Below the pieces are notes generated by a model, which saw nothing but the letters and a program-made list of their open reading frames with translations, was not told the origin of the DNA and did not search any database. Both the position numbers and the translations under genes were made by a program. This document shows, in pieces, positions 1 through 13,135 of a DNA stretch of 64,000 nucleotides (within the stretch, counting starts at the first letter, position 1; every line of letters begins with the position of its first letter). This DNA comes from Nothopassalora personata (Eukaryota > Ascomycota > Dothideomycetes > Mycosphaerellales > Mycosphaerellaceae), in contig CM066298.1 in the NCBI GenBank assembly GCA_033816765.1, positions 1,302,001-1,366,000 of the forward strand. The letters are read 5' to 3'.

Positions 1-3000
1 GTACTATTAATACTCTAGTACTCTACCTTGTTACACCTCTTATCTATGTAGCTTAAAGGTTTAAGAGCCTTATAGCTGTCTATAGGTAAGTGTGTAGGTG
101 CTGCCTTCTTATAGTTTATCCCTATCTTAGTAAGGTTGTCCCTAACAAAGTGTCCCTAGTTAAGTTTTAGGATTCCTCTCCTCCTGTCCCTTATAACTCT
201 TATACTAAGGATCTTTTTAGGTTTACTAAGATCTTTAATCTTAAAGACTTTGCTAAGTTCTCTTTTAAACTAGAGAACATCTGTTAACTTTAGTGCAGCA
301 ATTAGAATATTATCTATATATATAAGAATTATAATTTCTTTTTCCTTGTGAATAAGTAGGCATAGATTTACCTCTAACTATATAAATCCAATCTCTCTAA
401 GCTTTAACATATAGAGTTAATTCTAATCTCTAGCTACTTACTTAAGTCTATATAAGCTTTTAAGGATCTTGAACACTATATTTAGTAGAAGCTTAACTCC
501 TAGTAGTAGTAATATAAAGATGTCTTTATAGAGGGTGCTTTCTATAAACGTATTGTTTATATCTACTTAGTAAAGATAGAGATCCTTCTTATATATAATA
601 GCTATAAATACCCTAAGGGTGTCCTATCTAACTATAGGCGCAAATGTCTCTATAAAGTTAATACTAAACTTCTATAAAAAGCCCCTTATAACTAGCCTAG
701 CCTTGAACTTTTTAATGGCTCTACTAATGCTTCTTTTAACATTAAAGACCTATCTTAACGTAACTAAGTTTGCTCCTTTTAGTAGAATAGCATTCTCCTA
801 GGTGTTGTTACTCTATAGAGCATCTAGCTCCTTCTAGATTGCTTCCTTCTAAAGGTGTCCCTATTTCTTGTTATTTATAGCATCCTTGTAGGACTTTAGA
901 ATTAGGATCTCTTACTTATATACAATGACTTCTATAGTTGCTATAAAGGCTATCTCCTTAACTTCTTCTAGGAATTTACTATCCTATAGTACTAAATCAT
1001 CTACTAATTGCATAGCTGTAAAGAAAGCTTAGTAGTAAGCAGCAAGGTTCTCTAAGAGGTCTATTGCTTCTCCTACTTTAGTAGCTAGTTTAGGTATAGG
1101 GACTATAGATCTTAGGGCTTTCTGTTTCTATTTATACCCCTTAACATTATAGTTAGCCCTCCTCTTACTAAGGGATAATCTAAGAGTAGTTACTTATGTC
1201 CTAGTAACATTCTTTTCCTAGAGATCTAGTAAGCTTATCTTAATTAGCTTATCGATTTTCTAAAATTCCCCTATATTCTTTAGAGGCTAGGGAAGTTATA
1301 TAAACAGCTTTCTTAGCTAGGCTGTTACTAGGCTACTCTACTAAATGATTGAATAGTAAATAGGTTACTCTAAGGATATGTCCTTCCTTAGCCTCCCTAA
1401 GGGTCTCCTAGCTAGTGTATTGCTTAATAGATTCAATTTTGTAACATTGAGATCTATATTACCTCTAGGTTAGTCCTTAAAGAAGTCTATATATGTGTAT
1501 TGTTTAACAGCTTTTATGTCTAGTTCCTAAAAGAGCTAGGCCTTAGCTGTGTTTTTAACGTATCTAACAAACACTGCTTCTTTGCCTCTATTTATTAGTT
1601 TATTACTTCTTGCCTATTAAGGCTAGGATCTTGTGTCTATATAGACAATAGCTTTGTATCCCTAAACCTTTAAATAGTTAATAGTTGGCTTAATACTATT
1701 AAAGGCTTTATCTAGTAAAACCTTGAACCTATTATAGTCTAGACTATTTAGTAGTTTGTTCCTTATGTAGGTTTAGGCTTCTAGTGCTTTAGGCTAGAAT
1801 TTAATTAGCATCTTAGCCTCTTTAAGCATTGCCCTTATAGAGTCTTCTAAGGTTTGTATTAACCTTTTAACTAGTCCATTTTAGAGCGAGTTGTATGCCT
1901 TAGTATGCTCTAGCCTAATTCCTAAATCCTTCTCCTACTGCTTAACTAATGTAATAAGTTCCCTTGTATTATTAAGCCTAACTGCTTTTAACTATACTAA
2001 TGATTTCCTCTCTACCTTAATCTTCTAGTTCTAGAGAGCAACTAGAGCATCTTCTCTTTTCTTAAGAGGACAGGTCTACTTTTTTCTAGAGAAGTTGTTA
2101 ACAATCTTAAGCTAGTATTTAAACCCTAGCCTTAATGTTAGTAGTAGACTATATATGTTAATAGATACAAGGGCAAGTCTTTTAGGTCTTCTCTTAGTAA
2201 CTTTGCCTTTGTACTTCTTTATCTTTACTATTAAATATACTCTGCACTAGTAGAAGCTATCCCTAGGAATAGGAATAGGTTCTTTTAAGTCTATTACCTT
2301 ATAAAGATTCTAGAGCAAGTTCTTCCTAAAGTGTACAAATCTTCTATGCTAAAGCTCCTACTGTTTTAGGTTAGTCTCTAATTTAGTAGTTATAAAGGCA
2401 TTCTCTATTAGTAGTACACATAATAAGTAATGTGCCCTTTCTTATAGTAGAGGAGAAATCTTATTAATAAATAGAACCCCCCTAAGGAGCCTTGTCTAGA
2501 CAACAGTTTAGCTAGAGGGGGATATAAGAGAAAATAAAGGAGGTTAGACACTTAACTGCTTGCTAAACTAGTTCTAAGAAACTAGGTTCACCCCTAGCTT
2601 AGGTACAAGTAGAACATCTTCCAAAACAACTTTCCTGCTAAATCTCCGACTTATCTCTACAGTCCTAATATAAGTGGCTAACAAATGCCTACCTCCTACT
2701 TTGATCTATTTCTTCTTTGTTAAGGGAGTTATAGATCTAAAGAGGCAGTTCTAGTTAGTTATATAGGATAAAGCATAAGAATTAAGTAACTACTCTAATA
2801 AGGGGAACTTGCCTTAGACTTCTGCAGTTAAGTAAGCCACTTTATTATACTTATTATTATTAGACATTGTCTTCTAGGATAAGTTGTATAAGTTAGGTAG
2901 CTCTTAGGTAGAGAAACCTTTCCTAGTCTTCCTTGTTTTAGAGGAAGGAGACTAGGCCTAGTTCTTCTAGAGTAATAGCATATTAGAGCTAAGTTTCTTT

Positions 3001-4347
3001 ACTAGTTTCTTAAGTTCCTCTATAGAGGACTTCTCTCTTAGTGTTCTTCTTAAAGATAGTAGTAGAGATCTTCTCTTCTTAATATATATTGCATTCTAGG
3101 AGGATAGTACTTAGGAATAAGATCTAAGGACCTTCTTTGCCTTAGAGAGACTAGGGTAGTCCTTAATAAGATAGTCCTTCTTATAGAGAAGGCAGGAAAG
3201 TAATCTTACCTAACCTAAGGGCCTAACCTAGGTAGCTACTATACTATACTTAGCCTTAGAGGGATTTAATCTAGCCTCTTAAGCCTTAAGGATCTTTAAG
3301 GTCCTTTTATGATCTATCTTTAGCTAAGCTATAATAGTATCCCTAGCTATATAGTAGTTAGGTAGTAGTAAGCTTAAAAGCTAGGTTATTCTTATATTAG
3401 CTTTCCTATAGTACTAGCCCTCTAGGTTAATATTAGCAATCCTCCTTCTAAGAGACACTAGGTATGCCTATATAGATCTAATAGTGAACTCTTTACTTAT
3501 CTTAAAGTTCACAAACTGTTTTATAAGCTTATATGTATAGGTTAGCAACACCTAGCTATACTTGTTCTAGAGATGCACCTATATCTTAGTAGCTTTTCTA
3601 GATTCGTAAGAGCCCTTAAGCTTAAATTTATCTTCTTCTATAATCCTACTTAGGATACTAAAGCTGCAAGCTGCATTTTGTTTTATCTATATTAGTGTAT
3701 TAAGAATCTCTTTAATCTTAGTCTCTTCCTAGAGTTTTAGGTTCTTGCCCTTAATGTTGTTAAATAACACTTCTAATAGGTTATTAATTGCAAAGAATGC
3801 TAACTAGCTCTCTATCTTATATCTCTAAAGGTTAAACTATCTCTTCTAGTTGTCTCTCCTAAGAATTAGGATTTTAGTTCCCTTCTCTTCTCCTTTCTCT
3901 TAGTGTAAATCTATAATAAATTAAATGTAATAAAACAAGGTGTATATGCTTTAAAGTCGTAGCTTAGGTCCTACTAAGGCTTTTAGTGTAGAATAGTAAG
4001 GTTCGTAGGTGTAGATACTAAGGCCTACTTAGTAGGGTAAAGAAAGAGCGGTATAGTCTCGGAGCTAGGACATAGGTCTGTCTCTCCTAGCAGAGTTCTA
4101 AATGACTTACTTAAAGTCCTTCTTAATAGTATCTCGATGTAGTTCTACCTATAGAGTGTCTTTAAGGTATTAGCTTATAGTAAGCCGTATAGAGTCCTTT
4201 TCTAGATTACCTATTACTTAGTATTAAACTAAGCTCCTTAATAGGACAGATAGGGTAGACTTCTGCTTCCTAGATGTTTTCTGCTATAATAGCAAGGAAT
4301 ATAAGTAACCTATACTAATATAGGTTGCTCTTACTCCTACACAAACC

Positions 4348-4360
4348 CGGGCTTATAACC
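4348..4360 (-). other. Copia copy 1 primer-binding site (half-tRNA-iMet type)
   Basis: The plus strand reads CGGGCTTATAACC directly beside the LTR start. It equals the anticodon-arm sequence of eukaryotic initiator tRNA-Met except for one C-to-T change that RIP would explain. On the element's minus strand it is therefore complementary to that tRNA. Priming from an internal iMet fragment is established for Drosophila copia and yeast Ty5. Its use here is inferred from match and position. Confidence 0.65.
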
Positions 4361-4607
4361 TGTTAAGTTAAGACCTTATAGGATACGTAGTTAGCAGCGG
4401 AGTAGAGTAAGAGATCAATCTTTAACTAGCTAATAGCCACAGGGCATGCAGCAATATATTAGGAACTAATGCGTTAATTGTATTAGATGTCTATCTAAGC
4501 TAAAGGGGAGAGAAGGTGTCTTCCGATAAGCTAAGTCATCGTAGATGCCTTAGGCTATTAGATTACAACCTAACTATTAGCTCCCCTTAAGATGCTACAT
4601 CTTAACA
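4361..4607 (-). repeat. 5' LTR of Copia copy 1 (247 bp)
   Basis: On the plus strand the segment begins TGTTAAG and ends CTTAACA, a perfect 7-bp inverted terminus of TG...CA type, and it abuts the primer-binding site at 4348-4360. The partner LTR lies outside the window, so the boundaries rest on the terminal repeat and the primer site. To the right the sequence changes to plus-strand Gypsy-like material, so this Copia probably inserted into the Gypsy element. Confidence 0.7.
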
Positions 4608-7600
4608 GTTCTTAAGGTTTAACGCCTACTCGATATTAGGGAGTCGGGAATATCTTAAGGAGATTATTAGGGCGTAGTAAGGCAAGAGGCCCGAAGAATA
4701 GGACGTAAAGGAATTTATCCGCCTATTTATATCTTTAAGTGACCTAATTGAACCTAAGTATTTAGATAATAGCTCCCGGAGTCGCCTCCTCCTTTAGGGA
4801 TTACTAGAGGCAGTCGCGAAAGCGGTCTATAAGGCTTACGGGCTTTACCTAAAGTAACCTAAGAAGTTTAGGGACTTTTAGAGGATCCTCGATAAAGCTA
4901 CTAGTATCGTAGATAGTAAGGAGGGATAGAAAGCTATATATATAGACTTCCCTCTTACTTTACCTTAGCTACACCGCTTAGTCGTAAAGTAAATGCCGCG
5001 CCTTAAGCCTAAGATTAACACGCTTAAGAAGGCTACCTCTAGGACTGTTATTAATAATAACCTAATCTAGAAGGTAGCTAAAATAAGCATACGTACATAC
5101 TAGCGCGGTCGCGTCGCGGACGCAGGTGCCTTCTACCCGAGCGAGAATTAACGCTCTATATAACCGGAGAGGCACGACCTAGATACTAAACTGTAGGTTT
5201 ACGTAATGTAGCGTCCCCCGTCCTAGAATCGCGAATAGTCTAAAGCGATAGATAGTTATTACTATAACTGTAGCAGTTCGAAGTACTAGGCTAGTAATTG
5301 TAGGGCGATAAGGTCCTTAATATCCCGGGGCTACGTATACCTCGCCCCGAACAACTAGTAGTATCTAGGGAAAGAAGGCGATCCGCGTCCTACTAAGTTT
5401 AACTTTCGGAGGGACTATAGTAAACCGAAACTGCTCTATATGCTCCCTCTACTCGAAGAACATTATAGGCCGATCGAGTTTGATAACTAGTATAAGATTC
5501 CCGCACTACGTAAGTAATAGATAGGTAGGGACTATACTAGGGTAATAAAGGTTACGCCTCCTAATTATTCTAAGCCCCCTCCTAACTTTAGGCATTTAAT
5601 AGAGTATAGCCCTTAGGACGTACGGTCTAGCTAAATAGACAAGGCTACTAGGACATATTAGGTCTTATTCGGAGAAAGTGAAGCGGAGTAGGCGATTGAC
5701 TTAGGCGAGCTTAACGAGGTATCTACCTATCCTATACAGTCTAATAAAGTGAAAGGGAAGGCACCCGTAGGTATTCTAAAGAATCCGCACCCGAGGACCC
5801 GGTCCTTAGCCTAGGATCTACGAGCCCGAGCTAAGGCTACTAAGAAAGTTCGCCTATAATTGGAATAGGAGATCCGGTAAGCTAAGATTAACTAGTGGGA
5901 GGTTAAAATAATTAACGAAGTTAGTGCTTAAATAAGCGAAACTTAATTATTAGCTAAATCTAGGGTAACCCTAGGAAGGAGAAATAATACCTAAGTAAAT
6001 AGACTAGGGAACGATACTAATAAAGAACTACCTAAGGATATGCCTATTAGTCCCGTAAACGCCCCCTTCGCATAAAGGAAGCGTATATAGAATGCTAAGA
6101 CTATAAGGATTAATAACTACGTCCGACAATATAGATTAGCTAGTAATAGCCCAGTTATAAAGGAAGAGGGTATTATCTACTAGATTGATTAGATCCTCTA
6201 GACGACGTTTCCTAATGTTAATGCCTAGGATTAGTTTCGATATAGTCGCTAGTTTAAGGCTGCCCTCTTCGGTCGCGTTACTAACACCCCCGCTCTTTAG
6301 GAGAAGCTCGCTATAGTACGACGTCTTATAGGAAAGGACCCTAAGGTTCGTACTAGATAAGTAGTTACCTATAAAGATGAACCTTAGTATAATAAGGAGG
6401 TCTTCCGCGAAGATAGTTAGGCCTAGTATGTCGGAGTATATTTAACTATGCTTTACTCTAAGGGTGCGGTCCCTACTACTAAGCTATATAAGGACGTTAA
6501 GAAAATCGGGCTCTCTAGTGTCCTTAACAACTTTACTATAGTCCCTAGTCCTTAGGTAGTAGCGGAGTTTAGGATAAATAAGAACTAGATTAGGTACCTA
6601 ATTAATAAGGGTTCCGAGGTGAATATTATCGGCTAGAGGAACGCTTATAGATTTAGGTTACTAGTAATGTCGAGTACTTAGCTTACCTTTCGAGGTACTA
6701 GAGGGCGGGCCTAGTTTAAAGGTGTTATAGGCAATTTGGATGTTTAGGTATTTAGGGTTTACTACTAGGTAGACATATTTATCTCCTCGGATCTAAACTT
6801 ACTAACAATCCTAGGACGCCCGTAGGCCCGTAAGGTGCGGCTTACTACCCGTAATTGCGATAATAGTTCATAGGAGGGAACTATTACTAGCCGTAAAGGT
6901 AAAAGTATTATGTTTACTACCCTAGTTAGCTCGGACAGGTATAAGACCCTTTAAGAACTATTAAAAGCGTCGGGAAATGGAAGGGTAGGTTAATTTACGG
7001 CGCTTAATCTACCGGTAACTTACTAAAGCCGGATTTAACAAAATTAGTAAGGTTCTCGCACTATCTCGGAGAAACCTCGGACTTTAATTTACCGGTCCCG
7101 GGACCGGCAAATAGCTATAGTAAGGAAAACGGGTACGACTACGACACGACGCATCTATAGGAACCCGGTAGGGCTCTAACACCTAGTAACTATTTAGCTT
7201 ACTTATTAGGATTGCTTAGGACTACTAGAGTAAAGGAACGAGTTATAGAAATTGGAATAGGCGCGTTTAAGGGAGATTCTATTACTAACGTTTATTTAGT
7301 TTAAGGGCATTAGCCCTCCGAGATCCTAAGGCAATCTCTATTAAATGCTTAGGTACGGAAGCAATAAGTAGGCTAATATATAGCTAATATTAGGATGCCG
7401 CAGGTCTTTACGATGTATAAGCGTAAGGCGGATAAGAAGAAGCTAGTAGATACGAGCGTTTACGAGCGCCTAGAATCACGAGTTAAGGGAGATATAGAAT
7501 AGAAGCGTAGGGCGCTGTACCTAGAGTCTAAGATGCCTAAAGGACAAGGTCCGTTTAATAGGAAGTACTTAACTAAGAAATTCTTAAGTATTAAGCGAGG

Positions 7601-10600
7601 TAGCCGGATTACTCTAGAACGACTTACCTTAATTAAGGTTAGCATTAAGCTATTGCTAATAGAAAGGGCCTTATTCGATAAGATGCTCTACAACCGGGAG
7701 GTAGTCCTCGCTTAGGATTTTAGTTACATAAGGCAAATTAGGCACGACGTTATACTACCTTAGAAGATTAATACGGTCCCTTATAGGCTATAGTAGGCAC
7801 GCCCTATCCGGTTGCACCTAAGTCTTAGGGCGATTATTAAGCGTATAATTAGAGCCCGGATTAAGAATAACATCCTAGAATACTTATAAGGGGCATATTC
7901 TAATAGCTAGTTCCTAGTCGTAAAGAAGGTTAATGCCTCTAGAAAAGATGTACTATATCGGTTAATTAACTTAGCTATGCTCCTAAATAAGGTTACTATA
8001 CGCGATGCTAACATTCCACCGGACACGGATAGCTTCTTAGAGGATTTTGCCGGGTGCCGAGTCGCTTCACTTATAGACCTATTTTTAGGTTATAATTAGA
8101 TCACTTTAGATAAGTCCTACCGGGACTTAACAGCCTTTATAACCCCTCTTAGCCTAGTACGTAACACGACTCTACCTTAAGGAGCTACTAATTCAGTTAC
8201 TTAGTTCGTACGTACGGTAATAAAGATTCTACTTAATTATATCTCGCATCGAGCGAAGCCGTTTCTCGATAATATCGGTATTAAGGGACTAACTAAGGAC
8301 TACAGGAATGTAGAGGTAGAGCCTAGGTTAAGGAAATAGGTCGTTAAGCACATTGTTTCCCTAGATCTAGTTCTTACTAACTTAGAAAGAGCTGGTGCGG
8401 TAGTTACTAGAGGCAAATCCTAATAGTTATACGAAAAGCTTAAGATCGTTAGGTACGTTACTAGCCCGGATAGTCGCTATCCTAACCTAAAGGTTGTAGC
8501 TAAGATCCTAAATTAGCCTACGCCTACCTATATTAAGGAGGTCCGTACCTATATAGGGCTATGTGTGTATTTCTGGATATAGATCCCCTAGTTCGTTATT
8601 ATCGCTCGACTAATGTATAAGCTACTAAAGAAGGATGCCGAGTTCACCTAGACAGAAAATAAGCAGTTCTCGAAAGAAGAGGTTACTAGATATCTTATAT
8701 AGGCTCTAGCCTTAGTTACCCTCTACTACTTACCTAGTGCTAGGTCTATCTTTATCTTAGTTAATGCTAGCGGCACTAGATAGGGATGTATCGTTTCTTA
8801 AGAATTAATAGATAGTACCCGACGGCGTTACCCGGTGCGGTATAAGAGTAGAATCTAGAACGTGTTAGAATCTAGATATAATGCTAGTAAGCGGGAATGC
8901 CTTAGGGTCCTTAAGGGGCTTAAGAAGATCTAGAGATATGTTACTAGAGTTAATTTTATCCTTAATCCTTAAGGTTAATACTAAGACACTTATATAGTAG
9001 CTTAACTGGCCGGCTTCGGACCTACCGAACTCGGCAATAGCCCGGTAGGTTGTATAGATTAGGCTATTTACGTTCGAAGTAAAGCACGTTACGGGGACTA
9101 GGTACACTAGCCTAGATGCCCTATCTCGTAGGCCCTCTATACCTTAGGAACCTAGGGAAGCTAACGAAGACGAAGTCGACCGGATAATTAATAATAAGCT
9201 ATTCGGGTATCCGGAGCCGGTCGATACCTATCTAGTTAAAATCTAGAAAACACGACATCTCGGGGACTAATACTCTAAAAGCTCTTAGTAGCTTACTTAG
9301 GTTATAGAAACTAGGACCCGGCCTAATAGTGTTACCCGTACTAAGTACCGGCGGCTAGTAAAGAAGAGCGTTAACTTCTTTATCCGGGACTAATTGCTAT
9401 ACTTCTAGAAGCGCCGAGGAGCACCGTCACAACTTGTAATTAACGATAATGAGGCTTAGAAGGAGATCGTTATAGAATGCTATAAAAGACACGGTTATTG
9501 TAGCGCTAAGGTCGTGTACAACCTTATTTCCGATCGGTATTACTAGGACGGGTGCTTCGCCAATGTCTCTACGTAGGTTTAAAGTTATGCTCCTTATAGG
9601 TTTCGCGAAGGCAACTAGCGCGCTAGTAAGCTTTACTTATTGAGCCCTTAGGTTATTAGTAAGAAGTAGTACTCGGACCCCGTCTAGGTGTATAAAAATG
9701 GATACCTCCTAGTTGCGCGCGAAGCACTTAGTAACTAGATCGAGGCTAGAGTAACGAGGGCACCTCCTAGCTCTAAGACGGTTACTAAGTTTCTATACGA
9801 AGATGTCTTCTATAGGCACGGCTACTATACTAAAATTGTGCTTAATAACGCTACGGTTTATACGGCTAAGGTTAAGCGGTTACTCGTGGGGCTTAGTGTT
9901 CGAAGGATCCGAATATTACCGTACTATCCGTAGTCTAATGCTCCGGTCGAGGTTAGGCACCGTCCGATTCTTATAGCGTTAGTAAAGCTTATAAGGAACA
10001 TATACCGCGGATAGGAGCAATAGGTACCCGCTATGTTATAGGCTAATAGGACTACGACCTGTCGTACTACTAGAATAATGCTAGCTTAGGTCCTATATAG
10101 CTATCGCACGATTCTACTAATTGAGGTTAAGTACCCAACGTAGGCGAATTATTAATAGGGATTGGTAAGAACGACTAAGGACCTACTTACTATACGTACG
10201 TGTTAACTCTAGGCTCGAGACCTTAGTTTAGAAGAGCTATATACTCGAAGGAAGTGACTAAGGGAACTTAGTAAGAACTACTTTAATTCTTACCGGAATG
10301 TTAACTTTATTAGTTTCTAGAAGGGCGACCTTATTATAAGGTTCGATAGGCTATATAAGGATAACTTCTTACGTAAGATTGGTTACCGATAGTAAGGTCT
10401 ATATCGGGTGTCTAGTGTCTCTAGGGAATTTAGTACCTATATTCTTAAGGAACTTAATAGCACGCTAATAAAGGGTGTTTAGGCACGGGAAAACCTTAAG
10501 CTAGTTCTAGAGCTTCGCCCGGATAATATAGGAGTACTAAACTTAGATAATAGGACCGATCTCGTAATAGGGGAGGGAGAAGTCGCTAATAGCGTCGCTA

Positions 10601-10924
10601 ATAGCGAAGACAGCAGTAATTCAAACGAGATCGAGCCTATCGCCGGTAAAGACGTGCTACCTATAGGAGTTAACGAAAGGGGCTCGTATCCTAAACCGGA
10701 ATCTAAGAAGCTATAGGTTAGGCCTTATAACCTTTCTATAGCCGAAATTTTACAGTTTAGTAGGATCGAGGCTAAGAACTAATTAGTTAGTAATAGCGTA
10801 CGGAGTTCACTTCCCTTAGGCATATGTTACGCATGCCCTTTAGTTTATTAAGCCAATTCGGTTATCTAGACTTTACTTTATAGGGTGTTCTTACCTTAGT
10901 TAGACCTTAGTTAGTAGAGTTATA
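4608..10924 (+). mobile_element. RIP-degraded Ty3/Gypsy retrotransposon, 5' part truncated
   Basis: The plus strand, with stops read through, gives a Gypsy pol in protease-RT-RNase H-integrase order. The protease remnant near 6590-6630 reads LINKGSEVNII (family DSGS-type site, Asp changed). RT runs about 7.9-8.3 kb, with PFLDNIGIKG at about 8259-8285 in place of the FLDD catalytic motif, again Asp to Asn. RNase H at about 8756-8780 reads NASGT instead of DASGT. Integrase runs about 9.45-10.0 kb, with a mutated second catalytic block near 9830-9850 and the PQSNAPVE block near 9920-9960. Catalytic Asp codons have repeatedly become Asn, consistent with RIP. Gag-like sequence lies upstream from about 4.6 kb. 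I could not assign both LTRs. A possible TGTTACG start of a 3' LTR lies near 10823 and would be interrupted at 10925 by the next element. Confidence 0.78.
7088..7111. repeat. 24-bp near-perfect palindrome shared with TIRs of the 10.9-22.4 kb transposon
   Basis: The segment begins TTTACCGGTCCCGGGACCGG and is palindromic apart from one position near its right end. The same palindrome forms the outer part of both terminal inverted repeats at 10925 and 22372, but here it lies alone inside the Gypsy element, without the adjoining TCACGTGA-type TIR sequence. Confidence 0.7.
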
Positions 10925-10971
10925 TTTACCGGTCTCGGGACCGGTAAATCGGATTACGTAATAGCGTAGTA
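10925..10971 (+). repeat. Left terminal inverted repeat of the unrecognised transposon
   Basis: About 47 bp. The outer 20 bp are part of a palindrome, followed by AAATCGGATTACGTAATAGC and GTAGTA. The inverse at 22322-22372 has GGTCACGTGA where this copy has GGATTACGTAA, so the left copy looks more RIP-mutated. Confidence 0.65.
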
Positions 10972-11334
10972 TGCCCCTACCGAATGCTTACCTAGGTGGT
11001 TACTAGCACTAGTTTTTGGTTATATATAGGGTTATTAGACCTTTAGTGTAACCTTAATAGCACTGCTCTTACTACTTATAAGACCGGTCTCGGCGCTACT
11101 GCCTTATAACGGTTATAGGGACATACGCTAAGAGGCATACTTAAGCGTAGCTCTCTACCTACTACTTCCTCTCTTTTTCTTTAAACACTAACACTATTAC
11201 TAGAACTACTAATACATCTATCTACTACTATACACATTAGACGGTTCTTTAGCCTCTCTCTTTACGACCTTAACCTTCTTTAAAGCCCCTACCCTAATAC
11301 TAAGCTTTTAAAGCTTACTAACACTCTAGAGTAG

Positions 11335-12929
11335 CACTACGAGATAGCTAGCTCTTACGATCTTACTACTAGCGAATCCTAGTTATTATAGCTTTAGCTA
11401 GTCCTTCGTTACGCCCGGCTAGCTCGAGCATAGCGCTCACTAGTACTATTACTAGGCTTACCCGCCTACCTTAGACCTTATTCGAGTCCCTTCGCCTACC
11501 GGACAACGTTAAGCATGTCCTTACTAATACGAACACGCTAAAGTCCGCCGCTAATATTATGTTCCGAGAGCTTAGTCCTTAGAAGCGGGTTAAGGTGTTA
11601 AAGGACTTCTATAAGGGCTTTAAGAAGGTGTTCGAAGACTACTCCGTCTAGGTTAACCTGTTTTTTGAGGAAGTTAAGAGCGGCATAGGTAAGAGCTACT
11701 AAGATGAATTCCTTAGTAATAAGAAGCTCGATGTCTTATTTCCTATCGTCGGTAAGATTCGTAAGACCGGTTTAGAGATTCGTAACCGAGAGAAGACTCT
11801 TCGAGCTACGCTTACCCGCTACTAGCTATAGTAAATAGACAACAAGATTCTTAATCGACGTGTTATCTCCGAGCTTTATAGTACTAATAGCGGGCGCCGC
11901 TAGTTCACGGCCTTTATTAATAAGTACCTAGATTATAGTAGGGCTATTAGTAGAATTTAGAGGGCATTAATCTAGCGTATAAGGATCGGCCGTAAGGGCA
12001 TAGACCGTAAGCGAATTCTAGAGCCTAGTAATCTTACCCGGTGCGATAGGGAGGCTAAAGCACGTAGCATTAATCCGTAGTCGGCTAAGAGTAGGGAGAT
12101 TATTAGAAGACACCGCCTAGCCGTCTATAAGGATAGCCTTCTATACTTTATAGAGGGTACTATTACTAAGAAGTCCGCGTCCCTAGAGGATAGTATAGAT
12201 TAACCTAGACCATCTAGCTAGTAATAGCCTTAGCTACGTTAGCTACCGGGTAGTAAAGGTAAAGGACGTGTAAAGAGTACTACGCTAACTCCACTACTAG
12301 CTTCTACCTAGCCTATAGTCCTATCGAGAGGCGGTCGTAAGTCGAGTTAACTTAAGTAGCTCCGTATAGGCGAGAGTATAGGTAAGGGCATAACTACGCC
12401 TACTTAATCCTCGCCTAACCGAACGCTAGACGGCGTACCTATACGCGAAGGCAGTCCGCTAGGTATACCGGTTAGTACCCTACGATCTACTCCGGCCCTA
12501 ACTAAGAATAGTAATCCGATACTTACTATGTTACCTTCGGCTATAATTAGGGATATATTAGTCTTTAAGGATTAGATCCTATAAGAAGACGAGGCCCTCC
12601 GAATTAAGCGCGCTAACTGCACCTATAATAAGCGGTACTATAGCATTAAGTTTAGAAACTCGATTAATGTAGATAGCATTAACTAGCTACCTAAGTACCG
12701 GATAGCGGGCCTTAAGATACTCGAATATGCTGTCTCGTAGGTTCTTAAGAGGGATAGTAAGGTTAGCGCTATAATGTGCGATTAGTATATTCGAGATTTC
12801 TACTATAAGGCCCTCTACTTCGTTACGAATCCCGGTATTACCGCTAATACCCTATATAAGCGCGCGCTTAAGGTCTAAGACTAGCTCTTTAAAGGTAAGA
12901 GTTTTTTAGCTATTAAGGTAAAGAATAGG
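11335..12929 (+). pseudogene. 5' part of the large transposon protein gene (stop-ridden, unknown family)
   Basis: A single frame (codon starts at positions divisible by 3) runs from about 11335 to the Copia insertion point. In-frame stops are mainly TAG and TAA, at sites where Gln or Trp would be plausible. The deduced product is rich in Arg, Lys, Ile and Leu, for example KVLKDFYKGFKKVFEDYS near 11592-11645. It has a basic stretch near 11985-12030 and a Ser/Thr/Pro-rich linker near 12200-12500. The same frame continues at 20091 once the Copia element and one target duplication copy are removed. I do not recognise the family. It could be a transposase or a replication or accessory protein of the surrounding element. 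Confidence 0.5.
12925..12929. other. Target-site duplication ATAGG, left of Copia copy 2
   Basis: ATAGG here is repeated at 20086-20090, immediately outside the other LTR. A 5-bp duplication is usual for Ty1/Copia integrases. Confidence 0.8.
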
Positions 12930-13135
12930 TATTACGTTACAAGTGGTTAAAAGTCATAAAATGGGCTTATAAAGGTGTTTTAAAAGCAGGTAGTAGATTG
13001 TATGTGTCTAAGCTAGAATTGAAAGGGCTGCTTATAGAAAGGCTATAGGTAACTAATTAATGTCACCTAATTCTTAGCCGCTACTACCTTAGGTTTAATT
13101 AGGCTACAGCGCCGGTGCACGCTTAGATCGTAACA
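12930..13135 (-). repeat. 3' LTR of Copia copy 2 (206 bp)
   Basis: On the plus strand it starts TATTACGTTACAAG and ends ATCGTAACA, so the element strand begins TGTTACGAT. The inner end is presumed to have been TG/CA before a RIP change. It aligns over its full length with 19880-20085, with differences that are mainly C/T or G/A transitions. Confidence 0.82.

Larger units (their letters stand above)
1..4607 (-). mobile_element. RIP-degraded Ty1/Copia retrotransposon (copy 1), truncated by window edge
   Basis: The minus strand reads as a Copia polyprotein with many TAG/TAA codons. From right to left, seen directly: a mutated CCHC knuckle around 3150-3200 (Cys and His codons turned to Tyr), integrase-like sequence around 1.5-2.7 kb, and reverse transcriptase around 0.3-1.2 kb. 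The RT includes a segment reading ILIYIDNILI near 301-335, which matches the family YVDD motif with the second Asp changed to Asn, as a G-to-A RIP change would give. The gag-protease-integrase-RT order is that of Ty1/Copia, not Gypsy. RNase H and the 3' LTR must lie beyond the left edge. The 5' LTR is at 4361-4607. No intact frame remains, so the element is dead. The plus-strand ORF at 619-801 is a shadow of it. Confidence 0.82.

Noticed and set aside
619..801. 60-codon plus-strand frame
   Set aside because: It is the opposite strand of the Copia RT region.
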